DNA of 64,000 nt. It comes from Chitinophaga sp. Cy-1792. Lineage in GTDB: Bacteria; Bacteroidota; Bacteroidia; Chitinophagales; Chitinophagaceae. Each line of letters starts with the position of its first letter. Within the stretch, counting starts at the first letter, position 1. A program made the translations under genes and the position numbers. Location of the stretch: contig NZ_VWWO01000001.1 in NCBI RefSeq assembly GCF_011752935.1, forward strand, positions 248,001 to 312,000. The letters are read 5' to 3'. Shown here one piece after another: positions 19,663 to 28,054 of this stretch. Under the pieces are notes generated by a model. That model did no database searches. It was not told the origin of the DNA and saw only the letters and a list, made by a program, of their open reading frames with translations.

Positions 19663-19974
19663 ATGCACACTCCAAAGCATTTACCATTGTTTCTGATGGC
19701 TGCAGCTGTCGGCTTAGTTACATCATTAGTAGGTCAGCGCGCCTTCGGACAGGGAATTGAAAAAGCCGCGAAGAAAGTCGGTAACACTACCGCTTCCGTC
19801 GCAGTAAAAGGCACCTCAACAATTACAGACAAAACGTACAAAGGAAAGGAAGGTCCAAACGGTCAGGTAGTTTACATTGACAAGAAGGACCGCAAGTTTA
19901 TTGTAGATGATAAAGGAAAGAAAGTTTATCTGAAACCTAATCAGATTCATGATAAACCGAAGAAAGACAAATAG
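19663..19974 (+). CDS. Small secreted basic protein (unknown)
   Basis: A 103-residue protein with a signal peptide (about 1-29, LMAAAVGLVTSLVGQRAFGQ) and a Lys-rich mature part. The mature region reads as a short helical piece (GIEKAAKKVGNTTASVAVKGTSTITD) followed by a small beta hairpin unit (GPNGQVVYIDKKDRKFIVDDKGKKVYLK) like those in PBCV/PBCV-like periplasmic modules. Function unknown. It ends at a strong shared terminator. Confidence 0.65.
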   Translation: MHTPKHLPLFLMAAAVGLVTSLVGQRAFGQGIEKAAKKVGNTTASVAVKGTSTITDKTYKGKEGPNGQVVYIDKKDRKFIVDDKGKKVYLKPNQIHDKPKKDK

Positions 19975-20017
19975 ATAAGTAGGTGCTCTCTAGCCATCGC
20001 CAGTTTTAGTCGAATAT

Positions 20018-20052
20018 AAAAAGCCGCCTCTACATAGTAGAGACGGCTTTTT
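20018..20052. terminator. Bidirectional terminator between converging genes
   Basis: 16-bp stem AAAAAGCCGCCTCTAC/GTAGAGACGGCTTTTT with one C.A mismatch and loop ATA, T runs on both strands. It is nearly the same sequence as the terminator at 21541. Confidence 0.88.
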
Positions 20053-20083
20053 CCATTATTGAACCAGGCAGATTTCTACCTTC

Positions 20084-20548
20084 TTAAATTGCCCCTTTAA
20101 AGGTGGTATTTGTTCTTCCGCTTCCTTCCGGAGCACCCTTCGCCCAATCTTCATCATAATAAACAAAGAATGCCATCCAGATAGTGCGGCTCAGTCGCAT
20201 GATTATTGGCTGCAATGCCAACAGCAGCAAGCCATTGAAGCCTAACCACCAGTATATGCTGTTATCATTGATAGAAAACCCGATGAACAGCCACCAGGCG
20301 ATTAAACTGGCTACACATATCGCGATGGATAAGGCATAGCTTACATATCCGGTACCATAATAAAATCCCACCTCTACTTCTACCTTTTGTCCGCATACCG
20401 GGCAAACTTCAGGCATCTTCATAAAATTCTTTAAGTCATAGGGATTTTTGGTTTCATATATATCTCCACGGCGGCAACGGGCACATTTATTTCCCAATAA
20501 AGCTTTAAAGAAATTAGGTTTTTTGTCGTGACTTTTATCTGCACACAT
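20084..20548 (-). CDS. DUF983 membrane protein
   Basis: A 154-residue protein with two Cys pairs at the N-terminus (NKCARCRRGDIY and EVCPVCGQKVE), expected to bind a metal, followed by FYYGTGYVSYALSIAICVASLIAWWLF and a second helix (WWLGFNGLLLLALQPIIMRLSRTIWMAFFVYYDEDW). This is the DUF983 layout: zinc-ribbon head and two membrane spans. Function unknown. It lies 19 bp after the AraC regulator stop on the same strand and may be read from the same promoter. Confidence 0.85.
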   Translation of the reverse strand: MCADKSHDKKPNFFKALLGNKCARCRRGDIYETKNPYDLKNFMKMPEVCPVCGQKVEVEVGFYYGTGYVSYALSIAICVASLIAWWLFIGFSINDNSIYWWLGFNGLLLLALQPIIMRLSRTIWMAFFVYYDEDWAKGAPEGSGRTNTTFKGAI

Positions 20549-20567
20549 TGGTAAATGTTTTATATAA

Positions 20568-21446
20568 TCAAATGATATTCTTTCTAAATTCTTCCGGAGT
20601 TACGCCGGCATATTTTCTGAAGAACTTCGTGAAGTAGGAATTGTCGGCAAAGTTAAGCTGGTAGGCGATCGAAGAGATACTTGTATCGGCCATCACCAGC
20701 AATCGCTTCGCTTCCAGCAGTACCCTGTCGCGGATAACTTCTCCTGCTGATTTCCCCAGCATATGCTGGCAGAATGCATTCAGATAATTAGGCGTTACGT
20801 ATAACATGGCGGCATAGTCTTTCGGCAATCGCTGTTGCATGTAATGTTGCTCGACCAGCTTGCGGAAGTTGCGCAGCAACAGGTTATTGTGGAGCATTTC
20901 CTGCTTCACCTGGTCATGATGCGTAAATCTGCCTACCTTGATAAACAGTTCCAGCAAAAGCAGCCGAAGCATATCGAGGTTGTAAGGCTGATCGGTACAT
21001 ACTTCTTTCAGCATGTTTTCGAACAGATGGGCAATCTCCGGCACATGCCCGGGAGATAACTGCACAACGCCTTCGGTAGCCACTCCGCTCAGGAAGGGAA
21101 ACCGCTCGATATAGTCAGCATCTTTCAGAAAAACATTGAAAAATCCCGGGGAAACATTGATCACATAACCTTCCAGCTGGCCTTCAAAATACCAGCCGTG
21201 CACCTGGCCCGGCACCATAAAGTACAGCTGCCCCGGTTCCACAGAAAACCGCTCGAAGTCGATGGTATGCGTTCCTTTGCCACTGGTAAAAAGTGCCAGA
21301 TGATAAAAGGAATGACGATGTGGAAAATGAATATCCCTGTGTGTGGCCAGATAATCTGAAAACCTTGCTACCACTACATCCTCCTGATTGGGCTTTCCCA
21401 TTACCAGAGAACAGATATCATATGTAGGAATCGCTGCCTTTGCCAT
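20568..21446 (-). CDS. AraC-family transcriptional regulator
   Basis: A 292-residue regulator. The N-terminal cupin-type sensor domain is clear (FPHRHSFYHLALFTSGKGTH, FSVEPGQLYFMVPGQVHGWYF), and the C-terminal domain has the two AraC helix-turn-helix motifs (YAAMLYVTPNYLNAFCQHMLGKSAGEV and ISSIAYQLNFADNSYFTKFFRKYAGVTPEEFRK). The effector is probably a small molecule bound in the cupin. An exact -7 box lies only 8 bp before the start codon, so the mRNA may be almost leaderless. DUF983 follows on the same strand. Confidence 0.93.
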   Translation of the reverse strand: MAKAAIPTYDICSLVMGKPNQEDVVVARFSDYLATHRDIHFPHRHSFYHLALFTSGKGTHTIDFERFSVEPGQLYFMVPGQVHGWYFEGQLEGYVINVSPGFFNVFLKDADYIERFPFLSGVATEGVVQLSPGHVPEIAHLFENMLKEVCTDQPYNLDMLRLLLLELFIKVGRFTHHDQVKQEMLHNNLLLRNFRKLVEQHYMQQRLPKDYAAMLYVTPNYLNAFCQHMLGKSAGEVIRDRVLLEAKRLLVMADTSISSIAYQLNFADNSYFTKFFRKYAGVTPEEFRKNII

Positions 21447-21453
21447 GATGTTA

Positions 21454-21461
21454 CAAAGGTA
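21454..21461 (-). promoter_or_regulatory. -7 promoter box of the AraC regulator
   Basis: Minus-strand TACCTTTG is an exact TAnnTTTG match, ending 7 bp before the start codon. No clear -33 box. Confidence 0.5.
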
Positions 21462-21540
21462 CTACGCAGCAGGGTAACGGCTGTTGTGAAATTAGGGGCT
21501 TTAATGGTACTTTTTACCTATACTGGACATTTGGGGTATA

Positions 21541-21571
21541 AAAAAAGCCGCCTCTACAGAGTAGAGACGGC
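21541..21571 (-). terminator. Terminator of the S9 peptidase gene
   Basis: Minus-strand stem GCCGTCTCTAC/GTAGAGGCGGC (one mismatch), loop TCT, then TTTTTTT. Near-copy of the terminator at 20018. Confidence 0.85.
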
Positions 21572-21589
21572 CATTATATCTTATTTTAT

Positions 21590-23983
21590 TTATTTAACAT
21601 ATTTAGTCAGCCATTCGTCCATTTCCCACAGCATGTGGAGAATGCTTTCTTTACCGGCATAACCATGGCTTTCCTGTGGCAGGAATACCAGTCTGGCAGT
21701 ACCGCCATTACCTTTGATCGCATTGTAGAAACGCTCACTCTGGATAGGGAAAGTACCGCTATTGTTATCTGCTTCACCGTGGATCAGCAGGATAGGCGTT
21801 TTCAGCTTGTCGGCATAAGAGAATGGCGCCATTTTGTAATAAACATCAGGAGCCTGCCAGTAAGAACGCTGTTCGTTCTGGAAGCCGAAAGGTGTCAGCG
21901 TACGGTTGTAAGCACCGCTGCGGGCGATACCAGCCTTGAACAGGTTCGTGTGTGCCAGCAGGTTAGCCGTCATAAACGCACCATAAGAGTGACCACCTAC
22001 CGCTACACGGTTTCTGTCACCAACGCCCATATCGGAAATTTTATCGATCGCTGCTTCTGCATTGGATACCAGCTGATCGAGGAAATTATCGTTTGGCTCT
22101 TTATCGCCTTCACCAACGATAGGCATTTCGGTAGCATCCATTACTGCAAAACCACGGGTCACCCAGAAGATCGGAGATCCATAGGTAACACGGGTAAATT
22201 TGTATTCAGAACCTCTAACCTGTGCAGCATCGCTGGCAGACTTATACTCACGCGGGTAAGCCCACATCAGCACCGGCAGACGGCCATCTTTTTTAGGATC
22301 GTAGCCTTTAGGCAGGTACAGCATAGCCGTCAGGTCTACACCATCTTTACGCTTGTACTTCAACAGTTGTTTCTGAACGCCCAGCAGCGAAGGCTGTGGA
22401 TGAGGGAAAGCCGTTAAGGCAACTGCCGATTTCTTTTTCAGGTCCTGCAAATAGTAGTTTACGGGAGATGATACGGACTCGCGCGCAGTAACTACCACGA
22501 GTTTCGCCGGGTCGATCACATCTTCCACCTGCTCAAAGTAAGGCGCCTGGCTACGCCAGAGGATATCCTGTTTTTTCGAGTTGAGGTTGTAACGTGACAG
22601 GAAAGGACGGTCGCCTTCAGGAGAAGCACCTGGCGCACGCATCAGGATATCTCCGGAAGGGGAAACATACAATACCTGTCTGCCATATTGGTTTTTCACC
22701 ATTACAGGGGTGCCAGGATCGTTGTAACGGTCATTCTCAGATCTGTCGATCACCAGTACCGGCGCCTGATCAGGATGAGAAGGGTCGATTTTGCTCACTT
22801 TCACACGTTGTTTGGAACTGTTCATTTCGGTGATCAGTGCCAGTTGGTTGTTTGCCCAGGTAATACCTGCAAAACGCTCAGGCGTTTGTACCAGTACCGC
22901 AGGCGCCGCGGTGAAAGGCGCTTCCAGTGTGTTCAATGCATCCCTGAAAGGAACGGATTTTTTAGGATCGCCGCCATCCAGCGCTTTTACCCAGGTAATC
23001 GTTGCCGGAGCATCTGCACGCCAGCTGAAACGACGCGGGAAATCTGAGGTAGCATCAAAGCCTTTAGGACGGCTTTCGTCCAGCGGCTTGTCAGATAATA
23101 CTTTTACTTTTTCGCCGTTCAGTTTCCAGATTGCTGTGTTGGTAGGAAAACGATCTTCTCCTACCAGGTAGGAATACGGACGATGACGCTCTTCTACCAG
23201 CAGGTATTGTTTGTCGGGAGAAGTTTGTACACTGGCGAAAATACCAGGCTTGCTGATGACTTCTTCTTTGGAACCATCTGTGATCACCAGTTCAGACTGG
23301 AAATAGTAGTCGAACAGCTGCTCATCGAAGGGGTTTTTCAGCATATCCTGGAAAGTGGCTGCAGGAGCTGCTTTACCGGAGGTCTGCTGAACAGTAGGCC
23401 CTTCTGGTGTGAGTGGTTGCTGCGGTGCTTTGCCAATAGCAGCAGGTACGGCAGACAGAATGAATTTGTTTTCATCCAGCCATGCATAGGCATTTCCTTC
23501 GATGCTGTTCAGTTTACGGGCACTTACCTGTTTTGCAACACCCGTGTTGATATCAGCCTGCCATAAGGTTACGCTGCTGTTGTCGCTCACCAGGAAAGCA
23601 ATACTTTTCTGTGACGGCGACCAGGTAATGGTGCTGATACGTGCATTGGCCGGGAGTCCGGTTACTGCAATTTCTTTCTTCGACGCGATTTGCTTGATTT
23701 TGATAGCAGTCGCATATGCAGCGCGACTGAGGCTGAAATTGGCAGGATTGATACGGGAGCCCGCGAGGCGGTATTCCGGTTGCGACAGCTCCTCGATAGT
23801 TGGATAGCTGGAACGATCTATAATCAGCATGATATCGCCCTTGCCATTGAAATCAACGGAAGGTGACGGTGCGGCCATAGCTAATTCCAGAATGCTTTGC
23901 GGAGGGGTCTGATATTTTAGTGCCTCCTGTCCATATACCCTGAATGTGACCAATAGGGATAATGACAATACAATTTTTCTCAT
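21590..23983 (-). CDS. S9-family serine peptidase (prolyl oligopeptidase type)
   Basis: A 797-residue exported peptidase with a signal peptide (about 1-18). Residues 30-530 form the N-terminal beta-propeller, the rest an alpha/beta-hydrolase domain. The catalytic triad reads Ser666 in GGHSYGAFMTANLLAH, Asp739 in IHGEADNNSGTFP and His773 in LPQESHGYAGKE. The GHSYGAFM nucleophile elbow and the GEADNNSG loop match the glutamyl-endopeptidase/S9D-like group rather than classic POP. It probably degrades oligopeptides in the periplasm. Single gene with its own terminator. Confidence 0.93.
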   Translation of the reverse strand: MRKIVLSLSLLVTFRVYGQEALKYQTPPQSILELAMAAPSPSVDFNGKGDIMLIIDRSSYPTIEELSQPEYRLAGSRINPANFSLSRAAYATAIKIKQIASKKEIAVTGLPANARISTITWSPSQKSIAFLVSDNSSVTLWQADINTGVAKQVSARKLNSIEGNAYAWLDENKFILSAVPAAIGKAPQQPLTPEGPTVQQTSGKAAPAATFQDMLKNPFDEQLFDYYFQSELVITDGSKEEVISKPGIFASVQTSPDKQYLLVEERHRPYSYLVGEDRFPTNTAIWKLNGEKVKVLSDKPLDESRPKGFDATSDFPRRFSWRADAPATITWVKALDGGDPKKSVPFRDALNTLEAPFTAAPAVLVQTPERFAGITWANNQLALITEMNSSKQRVKVSKIDPSHPDQAPVLVIDRSENDRYNDPGTPVMVKNQYGRQVLYVSPSGDILMRAPGASPEGDRPFLSRYNLNSKKQDILWRSQAPYFEQVEDVIDPAKLVVVTARESVSSPVNYYLQDLKKKSAVALTAFPHPQPSLLGVQKQLLKYKRKDGVDLTAMLYLPKGYDPKKDGRLPVLMWAYPREYKSASDAAQVRGSEYKFTRVTYGSPIFWVTRGFAVMDATEMPIVGEGDKEPNDNFLDQLVSNAEAAIDKISDMGVGDRNRVAVGGHSYGAFMTANLLAHTNLFKAGIARSGAYNRTLTPFGFQNEQRSYWQAPDVYYKMAPFSYADKLKTPILLIHGEADNNSGTFPIQSERFYNAIKGNGGTARLVFLPQESHGYAGKESILHMLWEMDEWLTKYVK

Positions 23984-24146
23984 ATAGCAGTTTTATTAAT
24001 AAGCAGTTAGATAGGTACGTTTCGTACGCATAGGTCGATCCCGACAAAATAGGACATAATGCCAGTAATACAAAATGATTTATGATGAGTGCGAATTTGA
24101 TTATATCAGGAAGAATTAATAATTTTCGACAACCTATACTACACTT

Positions 24147-24962
24147 ATGATGACGAATGCAGAAGATGAACTGTGGAATAAACTACAGGCATTCCAATTT
24201 GATGAACCCGACACCTCCTTTACTTTCGTAAAACGTTTAGCGCGAGACAACTACTGGAACGATGAATTTGCCCGACGGGTGCTGGAAGAATACAGAAGAT
24301 TCCTGTTTCTCTGTATTACCAGCAATAGCGGTGTTACTCCTTCCGATCAGGTGGATCAGGCCTGGCATCTCCACTTATCCTACACAGATAATTACTGGAA
24401 TAAGCTATGCAGGGAAACTTTACAAAAGGAGCTCCATCACAACCCTACCAAAGGTGGTACGGAGGAAAATGACAAGTATGCAGATTACTATGACCTTACC
24501 CTTCAGCAGTATGAAGCTAAATTTGGAACGCTGCCTCCGCCGGACATCTGGCCTAAAGGTGATGAACGGTTTTCAGACATTGATTTTGTGCGGATAAACA
24601 GGCGGCATTTTCGGCTGGCCCGGCGCATCCATGCTACAGCATTTCCCCACCAGATGCTGGTAGCATCAATCTTAACTGGCTTTTTTCTTTGCATGATTTT
24701 TCGTGAGCTTATCATTTTGCCGCTCTCAATTGTCCCCTGGCTACTTTCTTACCTCGCCAACCATTTCTCACCGCACGCCTATGAACCAGTGCAACCTTCC
24801 AACGCGGGAGGCTCCGGATGTGGTACTAATGGATGCAGCGGAGACGGCCACCATTCCGGCCATGGTTGCAGTGGTCATGGTTGCAGCAGTCACGGTTGCT
24901 CTTCCGGATGTTCTTCTTCCGGCTGTAGTGGCTGTTCTTCAGGTTGCGGAAGCAGTCATTGA
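24147..24962 (+). CDS. Glycine-rich-domain (DUF1399-like) membrane protein with Cys/Ser/Gly tail
   Basis: A 271-residue protein. Residues 1-150 show the glycine-rich domain protein (GRDP/DUF1399) pattern: FVKRLARDNYW, EYRRFLFLC and the key VDQAWHLHLSYTDNYW box. A hydrophobic hairpin follows at about 171-200 (MLVASILTGFFLCMIFRELIILPLSIVPWLLSYL). The last 50 residues are a low-complexity tail of repeated GCS, GHGCSSHGCSS units with many cysteines. Similar TIGR04222-type proteins pair this domain with Gly/Cys-rich tails. Function unknown. A second ATG at 24150 is equally possible. Confidence 0.75.
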   Translation: MMTNAEDELWNKLQAFQFDEPDTSFTFVKRLARDNYWNDEFARRVLEEYRRFLFLCITSNSGVTPSDQVDQAWHLHLSYTDNYWNKLCRETLQKELHHNPTKGGTEENDKYADYYDLTLQQYEAKFGTLPPPDIWPKGDERFSDIDFVRINRRHFRLARRIHATAFPHQMLVASILTGFFLCMIFRELIILPLSIVPWLLSYLANHFSPHAYEPVQPSNAGGSGCGTNGCSGDGHHSGHGCSGHGCSSHGCSSGCSSSGCSGCSSGCGSSH

Positions 24963-24970
24963 TTTTTTTG

Positions 24971-25003
24971 TTTGCATTTCTCAGAAAAAAATAAATACTT
25001 TTG
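24971..25003 (+). promoter_or_regulatory. Promoter of the GntR regulator
   Basis: TTTG (24971-24974) and TACTTTTG (24996-25003) are 21 bp apart, fitting the Bacteroidota -33/-7 pattern. The expected start of transcription falls inside the operator at 25009. Confidence 0.65.
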
Positions 25004-25008
25004 CAAAC

Positions 25009-25023
25009 ATCAGATGATATGAT
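25009..25023 (+). promoter_or_regulatory. Operator 1, overlapping the gntR start
   Basis: ATCAGATGATATGAT, a 15-bp inverted repeat with one mismatch, differs in one base from the perfect copy at 25736. It covers the expected +1 and the first start codon. Confidence 0.65.
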
Positions 25024-25690
25024 GAATACAGTTACACCAGTAAAAAGATTATCGCTGGCCGAAGAAGTGGCCGGCAGGATACAGGACCTGATCGTATCAG
25101 GCAAGATCGTTGTGGACCAGCAGCTCCCTACAGAACCGGAGCTGATGGCGCAATACGGTGTGGGAAGGTCCAGTATCAGGGAGGCCATCAAGATACTGGT
25201 GAACAGGGGCTTTCTGAAAGTTCAGCAAGGCCTGGGCACTTTCATCATTTCGCAGACCGGTTCCGGAGAACCGCTGACAACCTTATTGCAGCGGGCCGAC
25301 TTTGAAGACCTCAATGAAGTACGGCTGATACTGGAAGTGAAGATCGCCGAAAAAGCCGCCATGCTGCGTTCCCAGAAGGATATCGACAAAATGAAAGGCT
25401 TCCTGAAAAAGCGCTATGAATATGCGATCGCCAATAACCTGGAAGCCTGTATACAGGCAGATATCAACTTCCATAAATCTATTGCCGATGCAGCCAGAAA
25501 TGAGGTGATGATAGACCTTTATGCCAGTGTCGCCGATATGCTGAAGAAGTCGTTCGTACTGCGGTACGGCACCACTAAAACCTTTGTGGATACGCAACAC
25601 CTGCACGATGCATTGCTGCAGGCTATTATCGACAAAGATCCCAAAAAAGCCTGGTCTTGCGCCACCAGGATTATGACACACGGAACATGA
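25019..25690 (+). CDS. FadR-type GntR transcriptional regulator
   Basis: A 223-residue repressor. The N-terminal winged helix (about 12-75) has LSLAEEVAGRIQDLIVSGKIVVDQQLPTEPELMAQYGVGRSSIREAIKIL, and the C-terminal all-helical FCD ligand domain has VRLILEVKIAEKAAMLR and ADINFHKSIADAARN, with the histidines expected for metal or ligand binding. Start set at ATG 25019 (or 25022), since the upstream frame begins only with TTG. The start codon lies inside a 15-bp operator whose copy precedes the MFS gene 75 bp downstream, so autorepression and control of that exporter are likely. The effector is unknown. Confidence 0.92.
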   Translation: MMNTVTPVKRLSLAEEVAGRIQDLIVSGKIVVDQQLPTEPELMAQYGVGRSSIREAIKILVNRGFLKVQQGLGTFIISQTGSGEPLTTLLQRADFEDLNEVRLILEVKIAEKAAMLRSQKDIDKMKGFLKKRYEYAIANNLEACIQADINFHKSIADAARNEVMIDLYASVADMLKKSFVLRYGTTKTFVDTQHLHDALLQAIIDKDPKKAWSCATRIMTHGT

Positions 25691-25735
25691 TCATAAACAC
25701 AGATAAATCAGTAGCCTAAAATTTTATCTTTAAAC

Positions 25736-25750
25736 ATCAGATGATCTGAT
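25736..25750 (+). promoter_or_regulatory. Operator 2, upstream of the MFS exporter
   Basis: ATCAGATGATCTGAT is a perfect inverted repeat with 7-bp arms and a central G. A TATCTTTA box (25725-25732), one base off the -7 consensus, precedes it by 3 bp, giving nearly the same layout as at gntR. Confidence 0.7.
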
Positions 25751-25765
25751 CTCAAAAAACAAACA

Positions 25766-26998
25766 ATGTCCACAACTTTAACCGAGCAACAACAGGAGAC
25801 CAAACAGGCCGCCGAAAAAATCGCCCAACAGACGGTATTCTCGATATTGATCGCATTGAGTTTTACCCATTTGCTGAACGACACATTACAATCATTAATA
25901 CCGGCCATTTATCCATTGGTAAAGGATTCCCTCAAACTTTCCTATTCACAGGTAGGTTTGATTACACTTACCTTCCAGATGTCGGCGTCCATTTTGCAGC
26001 CACTGGTAGGTTTTTATACAGATAAAAAACCACAGCCCTATTCCCTGGCAATAGGCATGGGCTTCACATTATTAGGACTGGTGAGTCTTTCCATGGCACA
26101 TAGTTTCCCAATGGTACTGGTATCCGTAGCATTGACCGGCGTCGGCTCGGCAATATTCCATCCGGAAGCTTCCAGGCTCGCACACATGGCATCCGGTGGC
26201 CGTCATGGCATGGCGCAGTCGCTGTTCCAGGTAGGTGGAAATGCCGGCAGCTCCCTGGGCCCATTGCTGGCAGCAGCCATCATCGTGCCTTTCGGTCAGT
26301 TCAATGTTATCTGGTTTTCACTGGCAGCACTGCTGGCCATTATTGTGATGCTACGCATCAGCAAATGGTACATGGCACAGCCTAAAAAACCAAAAGTGAA
26401 AAAAGCGGCCGTACTTACAGATAAACCACAGCTATCCAATGGAAAAGTGATTTTCTCGCTGGCTATCCTGCTGGTACTCATCTTCTCCAAATACTTCTAT
26501 ATGGCCAGCATGACCAGCTATTATACTTTCTACCTGATCAATAAATTTAACGTAAGTGTACAGAGTGCGCAGGTATACCTGTTTGTATTCCTCTTCTCTG
26601 TAGCTGCAGGCACCTTTATTGGCGGGCCAGTAGGCGACCGCATCGGCCGCAAGTATGTGATCTGGATCTCCATCCTGGGCGTAGCACCGTTTTCATTGCT
26701 GCTGCCGCATGTAAACCTCGCCTGGACAGCCATATTAAGCGTCTTCATCGGCGTAATACTTTCTTCTGCCTTTTCTGCTATTCTCGTATATGCGCAGGAG
26801 TTAGTACCCGGTAAAGTAGGTATGATTGCAGGCCTTTTCTTCGGACTGGCCTTCGGTATGGGAGGTGTGGGTTCTGCCCTGCTTGGCCGACTTGCCGACC
26901 AGACCAACATCACCTATGTTTACCAGGTATGTGCTTATCTGCCATTGATTGGATTGCTAACAGGATTCCTGCCAAACCTGGAAAAGCGGACAAAATAG
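25766..26998 (+). CDS. Fsr-type MFS exporter
   Basis: A 410-residue major facilitator with 12 predicted helices. The sequence QTVFSILIALSFTHLLNDTLQSLIPAIYPLVKDSLKLSYSQVGLI near the N-terminus and VGSAIFHPEASRLAHMASGGRHGMAQSLFQVGGNAGSSLGPL in the middle are the signature of the Fsr (fosmidomycin-resistance) family of drug/metabolite exporters. A motif-A-like GGPVGDRIGRK lies between helices 8 and 9. It follows the gntR gene with a dedicated operator, so expression should be induced by the regulator's ligand. The real substrate is unknown. Confidence 0.9.
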   Translation: MSTTLTEQQQETKQAAEKIAQQTVFSILIALSFTHLLNDTLQSLIPAIYPLVKDSLKLSYSQVGLITLTFQMSASILQPLVGFYTDKKPQPYSLAIGMGFTLLGLVSLSMAHSFPMVLVSVALTGVGSAIFHPEASRLAHMASGGRHGMAQSLFQVGGNAGSSLGPLLAAAIIVPFGQFNVIWFSLAALLAIIVMLRISKWYMAQPKKPKVKKAAVLTDKPQLSNGKVIFSLAILLVLIFSKYFYMASMTSYYTFYLINKFNVSVQSAQVYLFVFLFSVAAGTFIGGPVGDRIGRKYVIWISILGVAPFSLLLPHVNLAWTAILSVFIGVILSSAFSAILVYAQELVPGKVGMIAGLFFGLAFGMGGVGSALLGRLADQTNITYVYQVCAYLPLIGLLTGFLPNLEKRTK

Positions 26999-27043
26999 CG
27001 ATTCGATGAATTCCGCTACATTCGCAGCAAATTTTAGATCATC

Positions 27044-27952
27044 ATGTGGAAAGGCATATTGCTCGTGTTAATAGGCGCATGTAGCTTTGGAATATTATCA
27101 ACAATCGTTAAACTCGGATATCAGCATGGCTTAACGCTGGGAGAAGTTTGCAGCGTACAGGCCGGCTTCGGAATGGTAGCACTCTGGTTCATTCATATGA
27201 TCTCGGGTGCTACCACCTACGGACTTAAAAATAAAGATGCCAGGACATCCTTTATTCTTGGCAGTTCTACAGGACTGGTGAGTATTACGTATTACCAGGC
27301 TGTACAATATATCCCTGCGAGTCTGGGCATTATACTGCTGATGCAGTTTACCTGGATGAGCATGATGGCCGAATGGTTAATTTATAAGAAGAAGCCTACC
27401 GGGCGCCAATGGCTGGCGGTAGCGCTGATCCTCGCCGGAACTTTCCTGGCAGGGGGCATACTGAACAGCAGCGGGGCTTCCTTAAACTTAAAAGGCCTCG
27501 GATTCGGGCTGCTGGCGGCCTTCTTCTATACCATATTCATCGTGGTAAGCGGCCGTGTAGGCCGTGCGCTTACGCCGGTACTGAAAAGTGCCTGGATCGT
27601 TACCGGCGCTTTCATCATAATAACACTCATCTTTCCGCCACTTTATTTAGTAAATGGTCGTTTTACGGAAACCGGACTTTGGATGTGGGGAATACCACTG
27701 GCCTTATTCGGGACAGTGCTTCCCCCCTTCCTTTTCTCGAAAGGGATGCCGCAAACCGGCGTGGCATTAGGCGCCATACTCAGTGCTGCCGAGCTTCCGG
27801 TAGCCACTATCGCAGCTACCATCTTCCTACATGAACATATCACCACGGTGCAGATAATCGGTATCGGTATTATCCTGGGCGCCATTATACTGGCAAATCT
27901 CCGGTTCGGGAAGGCCCGGAATGCCGAAAACGAGGCCGGATATAGTCATTAA
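27044..27952 (+). CDS. EamA/DMT-family transporter
   Basis: A 302-residue inner-membrane protein with ten predicted helices in two EamA repeats: the first begins GILLVLIGACSFGILSTIVKLGY, the second LKGLGFGLLAAFFYTIFIVVSGRVG, and the last repeat ends LSAAELPVATIAATIFLHEHITTVQIIGIGIILGAIILAN. The family exports amino acids or other small metabolites. It starts 45 bp after the Fsr-type exporter and may be read through from the same operator-controlled promoter; it has no operator copy of its own. Confidence 0.9.
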   Translation: MWKGILLVLIGACSFGILSTIVKLGYQHGLTLGEVCSVQAGFGMVALWFIHMISGATTYGLKNKDARTSFILGSSTGLVSITYYQAVQYIPASLGIILLMQFTWMSMMAEWLIYKKKPTGRQWLAVALILAGTFLAGGILNSSGASLNLKGLGFGLLAAFFYTIFIVVSGRVGRALTPVLKSAWIVTGAFIIITLIFPPLYLVNGRFTETGLWMWGIPLALFGTVLPPFLFSKGMPQTGVALGAILSAAELPVATIAATIFLHEHITTVQIIGIGIILGAIILANLRFGKARNAENEAGYSH

Positions 27953-28004
27953 ATTAATATTTACCCGGATATGCTCCCGGCAACACTACGGTGTATTTTT
28001 TAAT

Positions 28005-28012
28005 TATCTTTG
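28005..28012 (+). promoter_or_regulatory. -7 promoter box of the TPR membrane protein
   Basis: TATCTTTG, an exact TAnnTTTG match, 43 bp before the start codon at 28055. No convincing -33 element. Confidence 0.55.
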
Positions 28013-28054
28013 CTGCCTCGTATTAGAATAAAGTGAATTACGAACAGAATTTCC

